Assembly (NCBI GenBank): GCA_000474255.1
Contig: BATO01000045.1
Coordinates: forward strand, 1-49,743
DNA from: Aquipseudomonas alcaligenes MRY13-0052
GTDB taxonomy: Bacteria > Pseudomonadota > Gammaproteobacteria > Pseudomonadales > Pseudomonadaceae
Direction: 5' to 3'
DNA length: 49,743 nt
In this document: positions 33,218 through 44,147 of the stretch, in pieces
Numbering within the stretch: the stretch's first letter is position 1
Layout of the letters: the number at the start of each line of letters is the position of its first letter
The notes under the pieces: generated by a model
What the model saw: the letters and a program-made list of their open reading frames with translations, nothing else
The model's database searches: none
Told to the model about the DNA's origin: nothing
Position numbers and translations under genes: made by a program

Positions 33218-34683
33218 CAGGCGGCACCTCCGAATACGTCGACCTGGCTGAACACGCAGGCGGGTGAGGCATGGCCCACCCGCACCACCTGGTTGGGCTC
33301 GCCCTTGCCGCAGAAGGGCGTGCCGAGCACCTCGAAGGTGCTGGCGTCGCCCACCGCGGCGAGGCTGCGCCAGAAGCTGGCGGAGATGCCCCGGTAGTTG
33401 GGGTTCTTCACCACGCCCTTGAGCTCGCCGTTTTCGATGAGCTGGCCCCATTCGCAGCCGAACTGGAACTTGTTGCGCGCGTCGTCGATGGACCAGGAGC
33501 GGTTGGTGGTCATCAGGATGCCGCGCTCGATGCCGCCGACCAGTTGCTCCAGGCGCTGGTTGCCGGGCTCGATGTTGAGGTTGGCCATGCGGTCGATGGG
33601 CGCGCGGTTCCAGTTGCAGGCGCGGCTGTTGGCCACGCCCGGCAGGCCGCTGCGTTGCTGCGAGAGAGCACCGCCGAGGGGGCGCAGGAGCAGGCCCTTT
33701 TCGATCAGCAGGGTCTTCTGCGCGGCGCTGCCGTCGTCGTCGTGGCCGTAGCTGGCCAGCTCCTCGGGGATGCCCGGGTCGAAGCTGACGTTGAGCAGCG
33801 CCGAGCCGTACTGGTAGTGGCCGAAGTCTTCCTGGCGGATGAAGCTGGTGCCGGCGTAGTTGCGCTCGTCGCCGAGGATGCGGTCCAGCTCCAGCGGGTG
33901 GCCGATGGATTCGTGGATCTGCAGCATCATCTGCTCGGGCATCAGCAGCAGGTCACGCGGGCCTTCCGGGGTGTTGGGCGCCAGCAGCAGCTGCAGCGCC
34001 TCGTCGGCCACGCGGGGGGCCGAGCCGCGCAGGCCCAGGCGCTGGATGACCTCGGCGCCGCCCTGCTGGCCGCCGTGGTAGCCACCGGAGCTGCGGGTCT
34101 GGCTGTCGTGGCCGTCGAAGGCGGTGACGCTGGCGCCGGGGTAGACGAACTGCAGTTCCTGCCAGTGCTCGGCGCCGGCGCTGTTGAGGTAGAGCTGCTC
34201 GTGGCGGTTGACGCTGAGCAGCAGCGTCCAGTTGACCAGGCGCGGGTCGGTGGGCACCGCGGCGGACTCCTCGCGCAGCAGCTCGATGCGCTCGGCGATG
34301 CCGGGCAGCGGGGTGTCGAGGCCCGGGGAGCGGTACTCGGCGCGGCCCTGGGGCGGGGTGACGCGGGCGTCCACCAGGTTGTACGGGGCGATCAGCCGGG
34401 CGCGGGTTTCGGCCAGGTCGAGGGCGCGCTGCAGGCCTTCGGCGCTGAGGTCGCTGGTGGCGGCATAGGCTTCGACGCCATCGATGCGCACGCTGAGCAT
34501 GGCGCCCAGGTCGCTGGAGAAGAACGGCGGCTCGGCGACATTGCGCCGTACCCGGCAGTGCTCGCCGCTCTGGCGGACGATGCGCAGGGCGTGGAAGTCG
34601 GCGCGGCTGCGCAGGGTGGAGAACTGCTGCTTGAGTCGTTCGAACACGGGGCGCTCCCAATCATCGGCAAGGCAAGCGCGCAT
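33217..34683 (-). CDS. TldD-family zinc metalloprotease
   Basis: A 488-residue protease. HESIGHPLELDR (257-268) is the HExxxH zinc motif of TldD, and GTPFCGKGEPNQ near the C-terminus supplies the third-ligand cysteine. The start is chosen at MRACLADDWERP (34683); M at 34704 and 34767 are also in frame, and none has a strong ribosome site. It forms an operon with the downstream PmbA-like partner and is divergent from muxA, 200 bp away. Confidence 0.83.
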   Translation of the reverse strand: MRACLADDWERPVFERLKQQFSTLRSRADFHALRIVRQSGEHCRVRRNVAEPPFFSSDLGAMLSVRIDGVEAYAATSDLSAEGLQRALDLAETRARLIAPYNLVDARVTPPQGRAEYRSPGLDTPLPGIAERIELLREESAAVPTDPRLVNWTLLLSVNRHEQLYLNSAGAEHWQELQFVYPGASVTAFDGHDSQTRSSGGYHGGQQGGAEVIQRLGLRGSAPRVADEALQLLLAPNTPEGPRDLLLMPEQMMLQIHESIGHPLELDRILGDERNYAGTSFIRQEDFGHYQYGSALLNVSFDPGIPEELASYGHDDDGSAAQKTLLIEKGLLLRPLGGALSQQRSGLPGVANSRACNWNRAPIDRMANLNIEPGNQRLEQLVGGIERGILMTTNRSWSIDDARNKFQFGCEWGQLIENGELKGVVKNPNYRGISASFWRSLAAVGDASTFEVLGTPFCGKGEPNQVVRVGHASPACVFSQVDVFGGAA

Positions 34684-34883
34684 GGTCGCGCGGGGCGGCT
34701 TCATGGACAAGGGCGGGCGCGGAAAGGAGATGTGACATTTGCGCAGGGAGCCGCCAAGGGCCGCCACCGCTCAAGGGCGCGCCATCGCTGCGGTAAGGAA
34801 TGGGTAAATAGGCGGTAAAGAGACTTTGCCTATGGGCGCCGAGTGCTTATCGTGCACGCTCTCGCACAGACCGACCCTGAATC

Positions 34884-36173
34884 ATGTCCTCGATACAAGA
34901 CTCGCGCCCCCGTCCTTCCCGCAACTGGCTGATCATCACCCTCTGCCTGGCCGCCCTGGTGGCGCTGGTGTGGTGGTTCTGGCCGGCCTCGTCCAAGCAC
35001 CCGGAAGGGGAGGCGACCCGCACCCGACCCGGCCCCGCCGGCATGGCGCGCCCGGGCTTCGGCGCGTTCGGCGGGCCGGTGCCGGTGCGCGTGGCGGCCG
35101 CCAGCGAAGGTGACTTCCCGGTGTTCTACAAGGCACTGGGCACGGTGACCTCGCTGAACACGGTGAACGTGCGCAGCCGGGTCAACGGCGAAGTGATGAA
35201 GCTGGCCTTCGAGGAAGGCCAGCAGGTGAAGGCCGGCGACCTGCTGGCGGTGATCGACCCGCGCCCCTATGAGGTGGCGCTGCAACAGGCCGAGGGCACG
35301 CTGCTGCAGAACCAGGCGCAGCTGAAGAACGCCGAGATCGACCTGGCGCGCTACCGCGGCCTGTACGCCGAGGACAGCATCGCCAAGCAGACGCTGGACA
35401 CCCAGGAAGCGCTGGTGGGCCAGTACAAGGGCACGGTGAAGGCCAACCAGGCGGCGGTGGCCGATGCCAGGCTCAACCTCAGCTTCACCCAGGTGCGCGC
35501 CCCGGTGACCGGCCGCGTGGGCCTGCGCCAGGTGGACCTGGGCAACCAGGTGAGTTCCGGCGACACCACGCCGCTGGTGGTGATCACCCAGACCAAGCCC
35601 ATCAGCGTCGTTTTCACCCTGCCGGAGAACCAGCTGCCGTCGGTGGTCACGCGCTTCCGCGCCGGTGACTCCATGGCGGTGGAGGCCTGGGACCGTGGCG
35701 ACACCCTGAAGCAGGCCGAGGGCGTGCTGCAGAGCCTGGACAACCAGATCGACACCGCCACCGGCACCCTGAAGTTCAAGGCGCGCTTCGCCAACGAGGG
35801 CGAGACGCTGTTCCCCAACCAGTTCGTCAACGTGCGCCTGCTGGCCGACACCCTCAAGCAGGCGGTGCTGATCCCGTCCGCCGCCGTGCAGTTCGGCAAC
35901 CAGGGCACCTTCGCCTACGTGATGGACGGCGACAAGAAGGTGCGCGTGCAGGCCCTGGAAACCGGGCCGAGCGATGGCGAGCGCACCGTGATCAAGGCCG
36001 GGCTCAAGGCCGGCGAGCGCGTGGTGCTGGAAGGCACCGACCGCCTGCGCGACGGCAGCGAGGTGGAGGTGGTGCACGACAGCGGCCAAGTGCCGACCCA
36101 GCCCAGCGAGCAGCTGCAAGGCGCGGACAAGGGCGCCGAGAAGGGCGGCAAGGCTGAAAAAGGCGGCGTATGA
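34884..36173 (+). CDS. muxA: RND efflux periplasmic adaptor MuxA (MdtA-like)
   Basis: A 429-residue membrane-fusion protein: N-terminal anchor ([18 protein letters not shown]), lipoyl halves ([31 protein letters not shown] and [20 protein letters not shown]), a coiled coil, and an unusually Lys/Gly/Glu-rich tail ([15 protein letters not shown]). It is the first gene of a four-gene operon matching P. aeruginosa muxABC-opmB and E. coli mdtABC, and its stop overlaps the muxB start (ATGA). It joins the two RND pumps to the outer-membrane channel. Confidence 0.9.
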   Translation: MSSIQDSRPRPSRNWLIITLCLAALVALVWWFWPASSKHPEGEATRTRPGPAGMARPGFGAFGGPVPVRVAAASEGDFPVFYKALGTVTSLNTVNVRSRVNGEVMKLAFEEGQQVKAGDLLAVIDPRPYEVALQQAEGTLLQNQAQLKNAEIDLARYRGLYAEDSIAKQTLDTQEALVGQYKGTVKANQAAVADARLNLSFTQVRAPVTGRVGLRQVDLGNQVSSGDTTPLVVITQTKPISVVFTLPENQLPSVVTRFRAGDSMAVEAWDRGDTLKQAEGVLQSLDNQIDTATGTLKFKARFANEGETLFPNQFVNVRLLADTLKQAVLIPSAAVQFGNQGTFAYVMDGDKKVRVQALETGPSDGERTVIKAGLKAGERVVLEGTDRLRDGSEVEVVHDSGQVPTQPSEQLQGADKGAEKGGKAEKGGV

Positions 36174-39100
36174 ACATCTCCCGCCTGTTCATCCTGCGGC
36201 CGGTCGCCACCACGCTGAGCATGCTGGCGATCCTGCTGGCCGGCCTGATCGCCTACCGCCTGCTGCCGGCCTCGGCGCTGCCGGAGGTGGACTACCCGAC
36301 CATCCGCGTCATGACCCTGTACCCGGGCGCCAGCCCGGACGTGATGACCAGCGCCGTGACCGCGCCGCTGGAACGCCAGTTCGGGCAGATGCCGGGGCTG
36401 ACGCAGATGTCGTCCACCAGTTCCGGCGGCGCCTCGGTGATCACCCTGCGCTTCAGCCTGGAGGTGCAGCTGGACGTGGCCGAGCAGGAAGTGCAGGCGG
36501 CCATCAACGCGGCCAACAACCTGCTGCCCAACGACCTGCCGGCGCCCCCCGTCTATAACAAGGTCAACCCGGCCGACACCCCGGTGCTGACCCTGGCGGT
36601 GAGCTCCAAGACCCTGCCGCTGCCGCAGCTGCACACCCTGGTCGACACGCGCATGGCGCAGAAGCTGTCGCAGATCAGTGGCGTCGGCATGGTCAGCATC
36701 GCCGGCGGCCAGCGCCAGGCGGTGCGGATCAAGGTCAACCCGGAGGCGCTCGCCGCCAACGGCCTGAACCTGTCCGACGTGCGCTCGCTGGTGAGCGCCT
36801 CCAACGTCAACCAGCCCAAGGGCAACTTCGACGGCCCGACCCGCACCTCGATGCTGGATGCCAATGACCAGCTGAAGTCGCCGGAGGAATACGCCAACCT
36901 CATCCTCGCCTACCAGAACGGCGCGGCGCTGCGCCTGAAGGACGTCGCCGAGATCGCCGAAGGCGCGGAGAACGAACGCCTGGCCGCCTGGGCCAACCAG
37001 AACGAGGCGGTGCTGCTGAACATCCAGCGCCAGCCCGGCGCCAACGTCATCGAGGTGGTGGACCGCATCCAGGAACTGCTGCCGAAAATGACCGCCAACC
37101 TGCCGGCGGGCCTGGACGTGGTGGTGCTCACCGACCGCACCCAGACCATCCGCGCTTCGGTCACCGACGTGCAGCACGAGCTGCTGATCGCCATCGCCCT
37201 GGTGGTGATGGTGACCTTCCTGTTCCTGCGCCGGGTCAGCGCCACGCTGATCCCGTCCATCGCCGTGCCGCTGTCCCTGGTGGGCACCTTCGGGGTGATG
37301 TACCTGGCCGGCTTCTCGGTGAACAACCTGACGCTGATGGCCCTGACCATCGCCACCGGCTTCGTGGTGGACGACGCCATCGTCATGCTGGAGAACATCG
37401 CCCGCCACCTGGAGGAGGGTGCCACGCCGCTGGAGGCCGCGCTCAAGGGCGCCCGGCAGATCGGCTTCACCCTGATCTCCCTGACCTTCTCGCTGATCGC
37501 CGTGCTGATCCCGCTGCTGTTCATGGCCGATGTAGTGGGGCGGCTGTTCCGCGAATTCGCCATCACCCTGGCGGTGGCCATCCTGATTTCCCTGGTGGTG
37601 TCGCTGACCCTGACGCCGATGATGTGCGCGCGGCTGCTCAAGCCCGAGCCGGACGAGAAGGAGCAGGGCCGCTTCTACCGCGTCAGCGGCGCCTTCATCG
37701 ACGGCATGATCGAGCGCTATTCCGACGGCCTGCGCTGGGTGCTGCGCCACCAGCCGCTGACCCTGCTGGTGGCGGTCGCCACCCTGGGCCTGACCGTGGT
37801 GCTCTACCTGGCGGTGCCCAAGGGCTTCTTCCCGGTGCAGGACACGGGTGTGATCCAGGGCATCACCGAGGCGCCGCAATCGGTATCGTTCCGCGCCATG
37901 AGCGAGCGCCAGCAGCGCCTCGCCGAACTGGTGCTGAAGGACCCGGCGGTGGCCAGCCTGACCTCCTACATCGGCGTCGACGGCGACAACGTCACCCTCA
38001 ACAGCGGGCGCATGCTGATCAACCTCAAGCCCCACGGCGAGCGTGACCTCACCGCCAGCGAGGTGATCCAGCGTCTGCAGCCGCAGCTGGACACGCTCAG
38101 CGACATCCGCCTGTACCTGCAGCCGGTGCAGGACCTGACCATCGAGGACCGGGTCAGCCGCACCCAGTTCCAGTTCAGCATGGAATCCCCCGACGCCGAC
38201 CTGCTGCGCGAGTGGACCGGCAAGCTGGTGGACGCCCTGGGCCAGCAGCCGGAACTCTCGGACGTGGCCAGCGACCTGCAGGACAAGGGCCTGCAGGTGT
38301 ACCTGGACATCGACCGCGACATGGCCGGGCGCCTGGGGGTGGAGATTTCCGCCATCACCGACGCGCTCTACGACGCCTTCGGCCAGCGGCAGATCTCCAC
38401 CATCTTCACCCAGGCCAGCCAGTACCGCGTGGTGCTGGAGTCCGCCACTGGCGACCGCATCGGCCCGCAGGCGCTGCAGCAGCTGCGCGTCGCCGGCACC
38501 GACGGCGTGCAGGTACCGCTGGCCACCCTGGCGCGCATCGAGGAGCGGCAGACGGAGCTGGCGATCAACCACATCGGCCAGTTCCCGGCGGTGAACCTGT
38601 CGTTCAACCTGGCCCCCGGCGTCGCCCTGGGCGAGGCGGTGGCGGTGATCGAACGGGTGCAGCAGGAGATCGGCATGCCGGAAGGCATCCAGACCCGCTT
38701 CCAGGGTGCGGCGGCGGCCTTCGAGGCCTCGCTGTCGAGCACGCTGCTGCTGATCCTGGCGGCGGTGGTGACCATGTACATCGTCCTGGGCGTGCTCTAC
38801 GAGAGCTACATCCACCCGGTGACCATCCTCTCCACGCTGCCCTCGGCGGGCGTCGGCGCCTTGCTGGCGTTGTTGCTGTCGGGCAACGACCTGGGCCTGA
38901 TCGCCATCATCGGCATCATTTTGCTGATCGGCATCGTCAAGAAGAACGCGATCATGATGATCGACTTCGCCCTGGAGGCCGAACGCCACCAGGGCATGAG
39001 CCCCGAGGACGCCATCTACCAGGCCGCGCTGCTGCGCTTCCGGCCGATCCTGATGACCACCCTGGCCGCGCTCTTCGGCGCCGTGCCACTGATGCTCGCC

Positions 39101-39265
39101 ACCGGCTCCGGCGCCGAATTGCGCCAGCCCCTGGGCCTGGTGATGGTCGGCGGTTTGCTGGTCAGCCAGGTGCTGACGTTGTTTACGACGCCCGTGATCT
39201 ATCTGGCCTTCGATCGGTTGTCGCGGCGCTTCGCCGGCCGCAGTGCCGCCGGAGTCGAAGTATGA
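36170..39265 (+). CDS. muxB: RND efflux pump subunit MuxB (MdtB-like)
   Basis: A 1031-residue RND transporter with twelve membrane segments and two large periplasmic loops. [35 protein letters not shown] opens the protein; [14 protein letters not shown] in the fourth segment carries the proton-relay aspartates. MuxB and MuxC are thought to form a mixed trimer that exports aminocoumarins, macrolides and tetracycline in P. aeruginosa. Unlike the other junctions of this operon, the one with muxC is not overlapped but separated by 115 bp with a large hairpin. Confidence 0.92.
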   Translation: MNISRLFILRPVATTLSMLAILLAGLIAYRLLPASALPEVDYPTIRVMTLYPGASPDVMTSAVTAPLERQFGQMPGLTQMSSTSSGGASVITLRFSLEVQLDVAEQEVQAAINAANNLLPNDLPAPPVYNKVNPADTPVLTLAVSSKTLPLPQLHTLVDTRMAQKLSQISGVGMVSIAGGQRQAVRIKVNPEALAANGLNLSDVRSLVSASNVNQPKGNFDGPTRTSMLDANDQLKSPEEYANLILAYQNGAALRLKDVAEIAEGAENERLAAWANQNEAVLLNIQRQPGANVIEVVDRIQELLPKMTANLPAGLDVVVLTDRTQTIRASVTDVQHELLIAIALVVMVTFLFLRRVSATLIPSIAVPLSLVGTFGVMYLAGFSVNNLTLMALTIATGFVVDDAIVMLENIARHLEEGATPLEAALKGARQIGFTLISLTFSLIAVLIPLLFMADVVGRLFREFAITLAVAILISLVVSLTLTPMMCARLLKPEPDEKEQGRFYRVSGAFIDGMIERYSDGLRWVLRHQPLTLLVAVATLGLTVVLYLAVPKGFFPVQDTGVIQGITEAPQSVSFRAMSERQQRLAELVLKDPAVASLTSYIGVDGDNVTLNSGRMLINLKPHGERDLTASEVIQRLQPQLDTLSDIRLYLQPVQDLTIEDRVSRTQFQFSMESPDADLLREWTGKLVDALGQQPELSDVASDLQDKGLQVYLDIDRDMAGRLGVEISAITDALYDAFGQRQISTIFTQASQYRVVLESATGDRIGPQALQQLRVAGTDGVQVPLATLARIEERQTELAINHIGQFPAVNLSFNLAPGVALGEAVAVIERVQQEIGMPEGIQTRFQGAAAAFEASLSSTLLLILAAVVTMYIVLGVLYESYIHPVTILSTLPSAGVGALLALLLSGNDLGLIAIIGIILLIGIVKKNAIMMIDFALEAERHQGMSPEDAIYQAALLRFRPILMTTLAALFGAVPLMLATGSGAELRQPLGLVMVGGLLVSQVLTLFTTPVIYLAFDRLSRRFAGRSAAGVEV

Positions 39266-39272
39266 GAGGGGC

Positions 39273-39364
39273 GAGCTTGAAGCTTGAAGCTGGAAGCTTG
39301 AAGTGGCATAGCGCTGGCGGCCTGGGGCTCTTGCTTCCGGCTTCCAGCTTCCAGCTTCCGGCTC
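39273..39364. repeat. imperfect long hairpin of GAAGCT-type tandem repeats between muxB and muxC
   Basis: The left arm (39273-39303) is built of GAAGCTTGAAGCTGGAAGC-like hexad repeats and the right arm (39329-39364) of GCTTCCAGCTTCCAGCTTCC-like repeats. The arms are inverse complements with few mismatches around a 25-base loop, and so would form a stable stem in the mRNA just before the muxC ribosome site (GGAG, seven bases before the GTG). Confidence 0.75.
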
Positions 39365-39380
39365 AGTGCGGAGCACGGAC

Positions 39381-42300
39381 GTGAACCTATCCGCCCCCTT
39401 CATCCACCGCCCCGTCGCCACCATGCTGCTGAGCCTGGCGATCATGCTGCTGGGCGGCATGAGCTTCGGGCTGTTGCCGGTGTCGCCGTTGCCGCAGATG
39501 GATTTCCCGGTGATCACGGTGCAGGCGAGCCTGCCCGGGGCGAGCCCGGAGATCATGGCCTCCAGCGTGACCACGCCGCTGGAGCGTTCGCTGGGGACCA
39601 TGTCCGGCGTCACCCAGATGACCAGCCGCACCAGCCAGGGCTCGACGCGGATCATCATCCAGTTCGACCTGGACCGTGACATCAACGGTGCCGCCCGCGA
39701 TGTGCAGGCGGCGATCAACGCCTCGCGCAACCTGCTGCCCAGCGGCATGCGCAGCATGCCCACCTACAAGAAGGTCAACCCGTCCCAGGCGCCGATCATG
39801 GTGCTGTCGCTGACCTCCGATGTGCTGGAGAAGGGCCAGCTGTACGACCTGGCCTCGACCATCCTGGCCCAGAGCCTGTCCCAGGTTAAGGGCGTGGGCG
39901 AGGTGCAGATCGGCGGCAGTTCGCTGCCGGCGGTGCGGGTCGAGCTGGAGCCGCAGTTGCTCAACCAGTACGGCCTGTCCCTGGACGATGTGCGCAGCCG
40001 CATCGCCGCCGCCAACCAGCGCCGCCCCAAGGGCGCGGTGGAGGATGACGCGCGGCATTGGCAGGTGGGCGCCAACGACCAGTTGGAAAAGGCTGCCGAC
40101 TACGCGCCGCTGATCCTCCGCTACCAGGAGGGCTCGGCCCTGCGCCTGGGCGATGTGGCCCGGGTCCGCGATGCGGTGGAAGATCGCTACAACAGCGGCT
40201 TCTTCAACGACGAGAACGCGGTGCTGCTGGTGATCAACCGCCAGGCCGGCGCCAACATCATCGAGACCATCGAAAGCATCAAGGCGCAGCTGCCGACCCT
40301 GCAGGCGGTGCTGCCGGCCAGCGTCAAGCTGAACCAGGCGATGGACCGTTCGCCGGTGATCCGCGCCACCCTGCACGAGGCCGAGCGCACCCTGCTGATC
40401 GCCGTGGTGCTGGTGATTCTGGTGGTCTACCTGTTTCTCGGCAGCCTGCGCGCCTCGCTGATCCCGGCGCTGGCGGTGCCGGTGTCGCTGGTGGGCACCT
40501 TCGCGGTGATGTACCTGTTCGGCTTCTCCCTCAACGTGCTGTCGCTGATGGCGCTGATCCTCGCTGCCGGCCTAGTGGTGGACGACGCCATCGTGGTGCT
40601 GGAGAACATCTCGCGGCATATCAACGACGGCATGCCGCCGTTCAAGGCGGCGCTGCAGGGCACCCGCGAGGTGGGCTTCACCCTGCTGTCGATGAACCTG
40701 TCGCTGGTGGTGGTGTTCGTTTCCATCCTGTTCATGGGCGGCATCATCGACCGCATGTTCCGCGAGTTCTCCCTGACCCTGGCGGCGGCCATCCTGGTGT
40801 CGCTGCTGGTGTCGCTGACGCTGACCCCGATGCTCTGCGCGCGCTGGCTCAAGCCCCACGTGCCGGACAAGGACAGCCGTATGCAGCGCTGGAGCGAGGC
40901 CATCCACGAGCGCATGACCCGGCTCTACGACGTGACCCTCGGCTGGGCCCTGCGCCACCCGCGCCTGACCCTGCTCAGCCTGTTCATCACCATTGGCCTC
41001 AACGTCGCGCTCTACGTGGTGGTGCCCAAGACCTTCCTGCCGCAGCAGGACACCGGGCAGCTGATCGGCTTCATCCGTGGCGACGACGGCCTGTCGTTCA
41101 GCGTGATGCAGCCGAAGATGGAGATCTTCCGTCGTGCCGTGCTCAAGGACCCGGCGGTGGAAAGCGTCGCCGGCTTCATCGGTGGCAGCGGCGGCATCAA
41201 CAACGCCTTCATGATCGTGCGCCTGAAGCCGATCAAGGAGCGCAAGCTGTCGGCGCAGAAGGTCATCGAGCGGCTGCGCAAGGAGATGCCCCTGGTGCCC
41301 GGCGGCCGGCTGATGCTGATGGCCGACCAGGACATCATGACCGGCGGCTCCCGCGAGCAGCGCAGCTCCGAGTACGAGTACGTGCTGCAGGCCGAGGACC
41401 TGGGCGACCTGCGCACCTGGCTGCCGCAGGTGACCGCCGCGCTGAAGGCCCTGCCGGAGCTGACCGCCATCGATGCGAAGGAAGGCGAGGGCGCCCAGCA
41501 GGTGACGCTGAAGGTGGACCGCGAGACGGCCAAGCGCCTGGGCATCGACATGAACATGGTCACGGCGGTGCTCAACAACGCCTACAGCCAGCGGCAGATC
41601 TCCACCATCTACGACAGCCTCAACCAGTACCAGGTGGTGATGGAGGTCAACCCGAAATACGCCCAGGACCCGGCGACCCTGGAGCAGGTGCAGGTGATCA
41701 CCGCCGACGGCCAGCGCGTGCCGCTGTCGAGCTTCGCCAGCTATGAGCGCAGCCTGGAGGAGGACCGGGTCAACCACGAGGGCCAGTTCGCCTCGGAAAG
41801 CATCTCCTTCGACCTGGCGCCGGGCGTGAGCCTGGACCAGGCCACCGTGGCCATCGAGAAGGCGGTGGCGGCCATCGGCATGCCCAGCGCCGTGGTCGCG
41901 CGCCTGGGCGGCACCGCCGACGCCTTCGCCGACACCCAGCAGAACCAGCCGTGGATGATCCTCGCCGCGCTGGTGCTGGTGTACCTGGTGCTGGGCATCC
42001 TCTATGAGAGCTACATCCACCCGCTGACCATCCTTTCGACGCTGCCGTCGGCGGGGGTGGGCGCGCTGCTGACCATCCAGCTGCTGGGCGGCGAGTTCAG
42101 CCTGATCTCGCTGCTGGGGCTGTTCCTGCTCATCGGCATCGTCAAGAAGAACGCCATCCTGATGATCGACCTGGCCCTGCAGCTGGAGCGCAACGACGGC
42201 CTGTCGCCGGCGGAGTCGATCCACCGCGCCTGCCTGCTGCGCCTGCGGCCGATCCTGATGACCACCCTGGCCGCCATTCTCGGCGCGGTGCCGCTGCTGA

Positions 42301-42488
42301 TCGGCGGCGCCGAGGGCGCGGAGATGCGCCAGCCGCTGGGCGTGACCATCATCGGCGGCCTGGTGCTGAGCCAGATCCTCACCCTTTACACCACCCCCGT
42401 GGTCTACCTGTACCTCGACCGCCTGCGCCATCGCTTCAACCGCTGGCGCGGCGTGCGTACCGACGCTTCGCTGGAGACACCGCTATGA
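39381..42488 (+). CDS. muxC: RND efflux pump subunit MuxC (MdtC-like)
   Basis: A 1035-residue RND transporter, sister of MuxB. PFIHRPVATMLLSLAIMLLGGMSFGLLPVSPLPQMDFPVI opens it, and GLVVDDAIVVLENI holds the membrane aspartates. The GTG at 39381 is chosen because GGAG lies seven bases before it; the GTG at 39366 would add five residues. Its stop overlaps the opmB start (ATGA). It works with MuxB, MuxA and OpmB. Confidence 0.92.
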   Translation: MNLSAPFIHRPVATMLLSLAIMLLGGMSFGLLPVSPLPQMDFPVITVQASLPGASPEIMASSVTTPLERSLGTMSGVTQMTSRTSQGSTRIIIQFDLDRDINGAARDVQAAINASRNLLPSGMRSMPTYKKVNPSQAPIMVLSLTSDVLEKGQLYDLASTILAQSLSQVKGVGEVQIGGSSLPAVRVELEPQLLNQYGLSLDDVRSRIAAANQRRPKGAVEDDARHWQVGANDQLEKAADYAPLILRYQEGSALRLGDVARVRDAVEDRYNSGFFNDENAVLLVINRQAGANIIETIESIKAQLPTLQAVLPASVKLNQAMDRSPVIRATLHEAERTLLIAVVLVILVVYLFLGSLRASLIPALAVPVSLVGTFAVMYLFGFSLNVLSLMALILAAGLVVDDAIVVLENISRHINDGMPPFKAALQGTREVGFTLLSMNLSLVVVFVSILFMGGIIDRMFREFSLTLAAAILVSLLVSLTLTPMLCARWLKPHVPDKDSRMQRWSEAIHERMTRLYDVTLGWALRHPRLTLLSLFITIGLNVALYVVVPKTFLPQQDTGQLIGFIRGDDGLSFSVMQPKMEIFRRAVLKDPAVESVAGFIGGSGGINNAFMIVRLKPIKERKLSAQKVIERLRKEMPLVPGGRLMLMADQDIMTGGSREQRSSEYEYVLQAEDLGDLRTWLPQVTAALKALPELTAIDAKEGEGAQQVTLKVDRETAKRLGIDMNMVTAVLNNAYSQRQISTIYDSLNQYQVVMEVNPKYAQDPATLEQVQVITADGQRVPLSSFASYERSLEEDRVNHEGQFASESISFDLAPGVSLDQATVAIEKAVAAIGMPSAVVARLGGTADAFADTQQNQPWMILAALVLVYLVLGILYESYIHPLTILSTLPSAGVGALLTIQLLGGEFSLISLLGLFLLIGIVKKNAILMIDLALQLERNDGLSPAESIHRACLLRLRPILMTTLAAILGAVPLLIGGAEGAEMRQPLGVTIIGGLVLSQILTLYTTPVVYLYLDRLRHRFNRWRGVRTDASLETPL

Positions 42489-43972
42489 GTCCGCAAACCC
42501 GCCGTCTGTTCCCGGTGCTGGCCCTGGCCATCGCCCTGGCCGGTTGTGCCATCGGGCCGGATTACCAGCAGCCCGACCATGCCGTGCCCGCCCAGTTCAA
42601 GCACGCCGAAGGCTGGAAGGCCGCCGCGCCCGCCGACGCCCTGACCCGTGGCGCCTGGTGGGAGCTGTACGGCGACGCCACCCTCAACGACCTGCAGCAG
42701 CGCCTGGAAACCTCCAACCAGACCCTGGCGCAGTCCGTCGCCCAGTTCCGCCAGGCCCAGGCGCTGGCCCGGGGCGCGCGCGCCTCGTTCTTCCCCTCGG
42801 TGAGCGCCAACGCCAGCAAGACCCGCTCCGGCCAGGGCGGGAGCAGCAGCACCGTGCGCCTGTCCGACGGCTCCACAGTCACCAGCGGTGGCAGCGGCGG
42901 CATCTCCAACAGCTACAGCGCCACCCTCGGCGTGAGCTGGGAGCTGGACCTCTGGGGCAAGCTGCGCCGCCAGCTGGAAGCCGACAGCGCGAGCATGCAG
43001 GCCAGCGCCGCCGACCTCGCCGCCGTGCGCCTGAGCCAGCAGTCCGAGCTGGCGCAGAACTACCTGCAACTGCGGGTGATGGACGCGCAGAAGCGCCTGC
43101 TCGATGCCACGGTGCAGGCTTACGAGCGCTCGCTGAAACTCACCGAGAACCAGTTCCGCGCCGGCATCGTCACCCGGGCCGACGTGGCCCAGGCGCGCAC
43201 CCAGCTCAAGAGCACCCAGGCCCAGGCCATCGACCTCAAGTACCAGCGCGCGCAACTGGAGAACGCCATCGCCGTGCTCATCGGCGTGCCGCCGGCCGAG
43301 TTCGACCTGGCCGAGGTGGACAGCGTCCCAAGCCTGCCCCAGGTGCCGGCGCTGGTGCCCTCGCAGCTGCTGGAGCGCCGCCCGGACGTGGCCTCGGCCG
43401 AGCGCAAGGTGATCGCCGCCAACGCGCAGATCGGGGTTTCCAAGGCCGCCTACTACCCGAGCCTCAACCTCAGCGCCACCGGCGGCTACCGCAGCGGCGG
43501 CCTGAGCGACTGGATCAGCACGCCGAACCGCTTCTGGTCCATCGGCCCCGAGTTCGCCCTGAACCTGTTCGACGGCGGCCTGATCCGCTCCCAGGTCGAC
43601 CAGGCCGAGGCCAGCTACGACCAGACCGTGGCCAGCTACCGCCAGACCGTGCTCGACAGCTTCCGCGAGGTGGAGGACTACCTGGTCCAGCTCAGCGTGC
43701 TGGAGGAGGAGAGCGGCGTGCAGCAGGAGGCCCTGGAGTCCGCCCGCGAGGCCCTGCGCCTGGTCACCAACCAGTACAAGGCCGGGCTGCAGGACTACAG
43801 CAGCGTGGTCTCCAGCCAGGCCACCGCCCTGTCCAACGAACGCACCGTGCTCAGCCTCACCGGCACACGCCTCACCGCCAGCGTCCAGCTCATCGCCGCC
43901 ATGGGCGGCGGCTGGGAACAGGCCCGGCTGGAGCAGGTGGATTCCGACGACGAAGGGCAGCCGGCGCCCTGA
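42485..43972 (+). CDS. opmB: outer-membrane efflux lipoprotein OpmB (OprM family)
   Basis: A 495-residue channel protein with a lipoprotein signal (LALAIALAGCAIGPDYQQP) and the OprM/NodT repeats (AWWELYGDATLNDLQQRLETSNQTLAQSVAQFRQAQA and LLERRPDVASAERKVIAANAQIGVSKAAYYPSLNLSATGG). It overlaps muxC by four bases and is the last gene of the mux operon. It supplies the outer-membrane exit. Confidence 0.9.
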   Translation: MSPQTRRLFPVLALAIALAGCAIGPDYQQPDHAVPAQFKHAEGWKAAAPADALTRGAWWELYGDATLNDLQQRLETSNQTLAQSVAQFRQAQALARGARASFFPSVSANASKTRSGQGGSSSTVRLSDGSTVTSGGSGGISNSYSATLGVSWELDLWGKLRRQLEADSASMQASAADLAAVRLSQQSELAQNYLQLRVMDAQKRLLDATVQAYERSLKLTENQFRAGIVTRADVAQARTQLKSTQAQAIDLKYQRAQLENAIAVLIGVPPAEFDLAEVDSVPSLPQVPALVPSQLLERRPDVASAERKVIAANAQIGVSKAAYYPSLNLSATGGYRSGGLSDWISTPNRFWSIGPEFALNLFDGGLIRSQVDQAEASYDQTVASYRQTVLDSFREVEDYLVQLSVLEEESGVQQEALESAREALRLVTNQYKAGLQDYSSVVSSQATALSNERTVLSLTGTRLTASVQLIAAMGGGWEQARLEQVDSDDEGQPAP

Positions 43973-44006
43973 GCGGGGCGGCTGGCGCGTTGCCCTGCAT
44001 CCTGCC

Positions 44007-44118
44007 CGTAGGATGGGTAGAGCGAAGCGAAACCCATGCGGTTGTGCGGTGACCCAATGCCTCTGTGCATGGGATCGGCTTCGCTCGGTGGATGAAAGAG
44101 CGCCATCCACCCTACGCC
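44007..44118. repeat. dispersed intergenic repeat after opmB
   Basis: GTAGGATGGGTAGAGCGAAG...AACCCAT (44008-44037) is palindromic at its ends (ATGGGT/ACCCAT). It is followed by GGTGGATGAAAGAGCGCCAT then CCACCCTACG (44087-44115), the same module as at 23552-23577. No gene is supported between opmB and the LysR gene. Confidence 0.65.
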
Positions 44119-44147
44119 ACGGGAAAGTGGGTTTGTCGCGGATGCCC

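Noticed and set aside
35915..39763. 1282-codon minus-strand open frame opposite muxA-muxB
   Set aside because: Antisense shadow of the high-GC mux genes; its protein is His/Gln/Arg-rich low-complexity with no family blocks.
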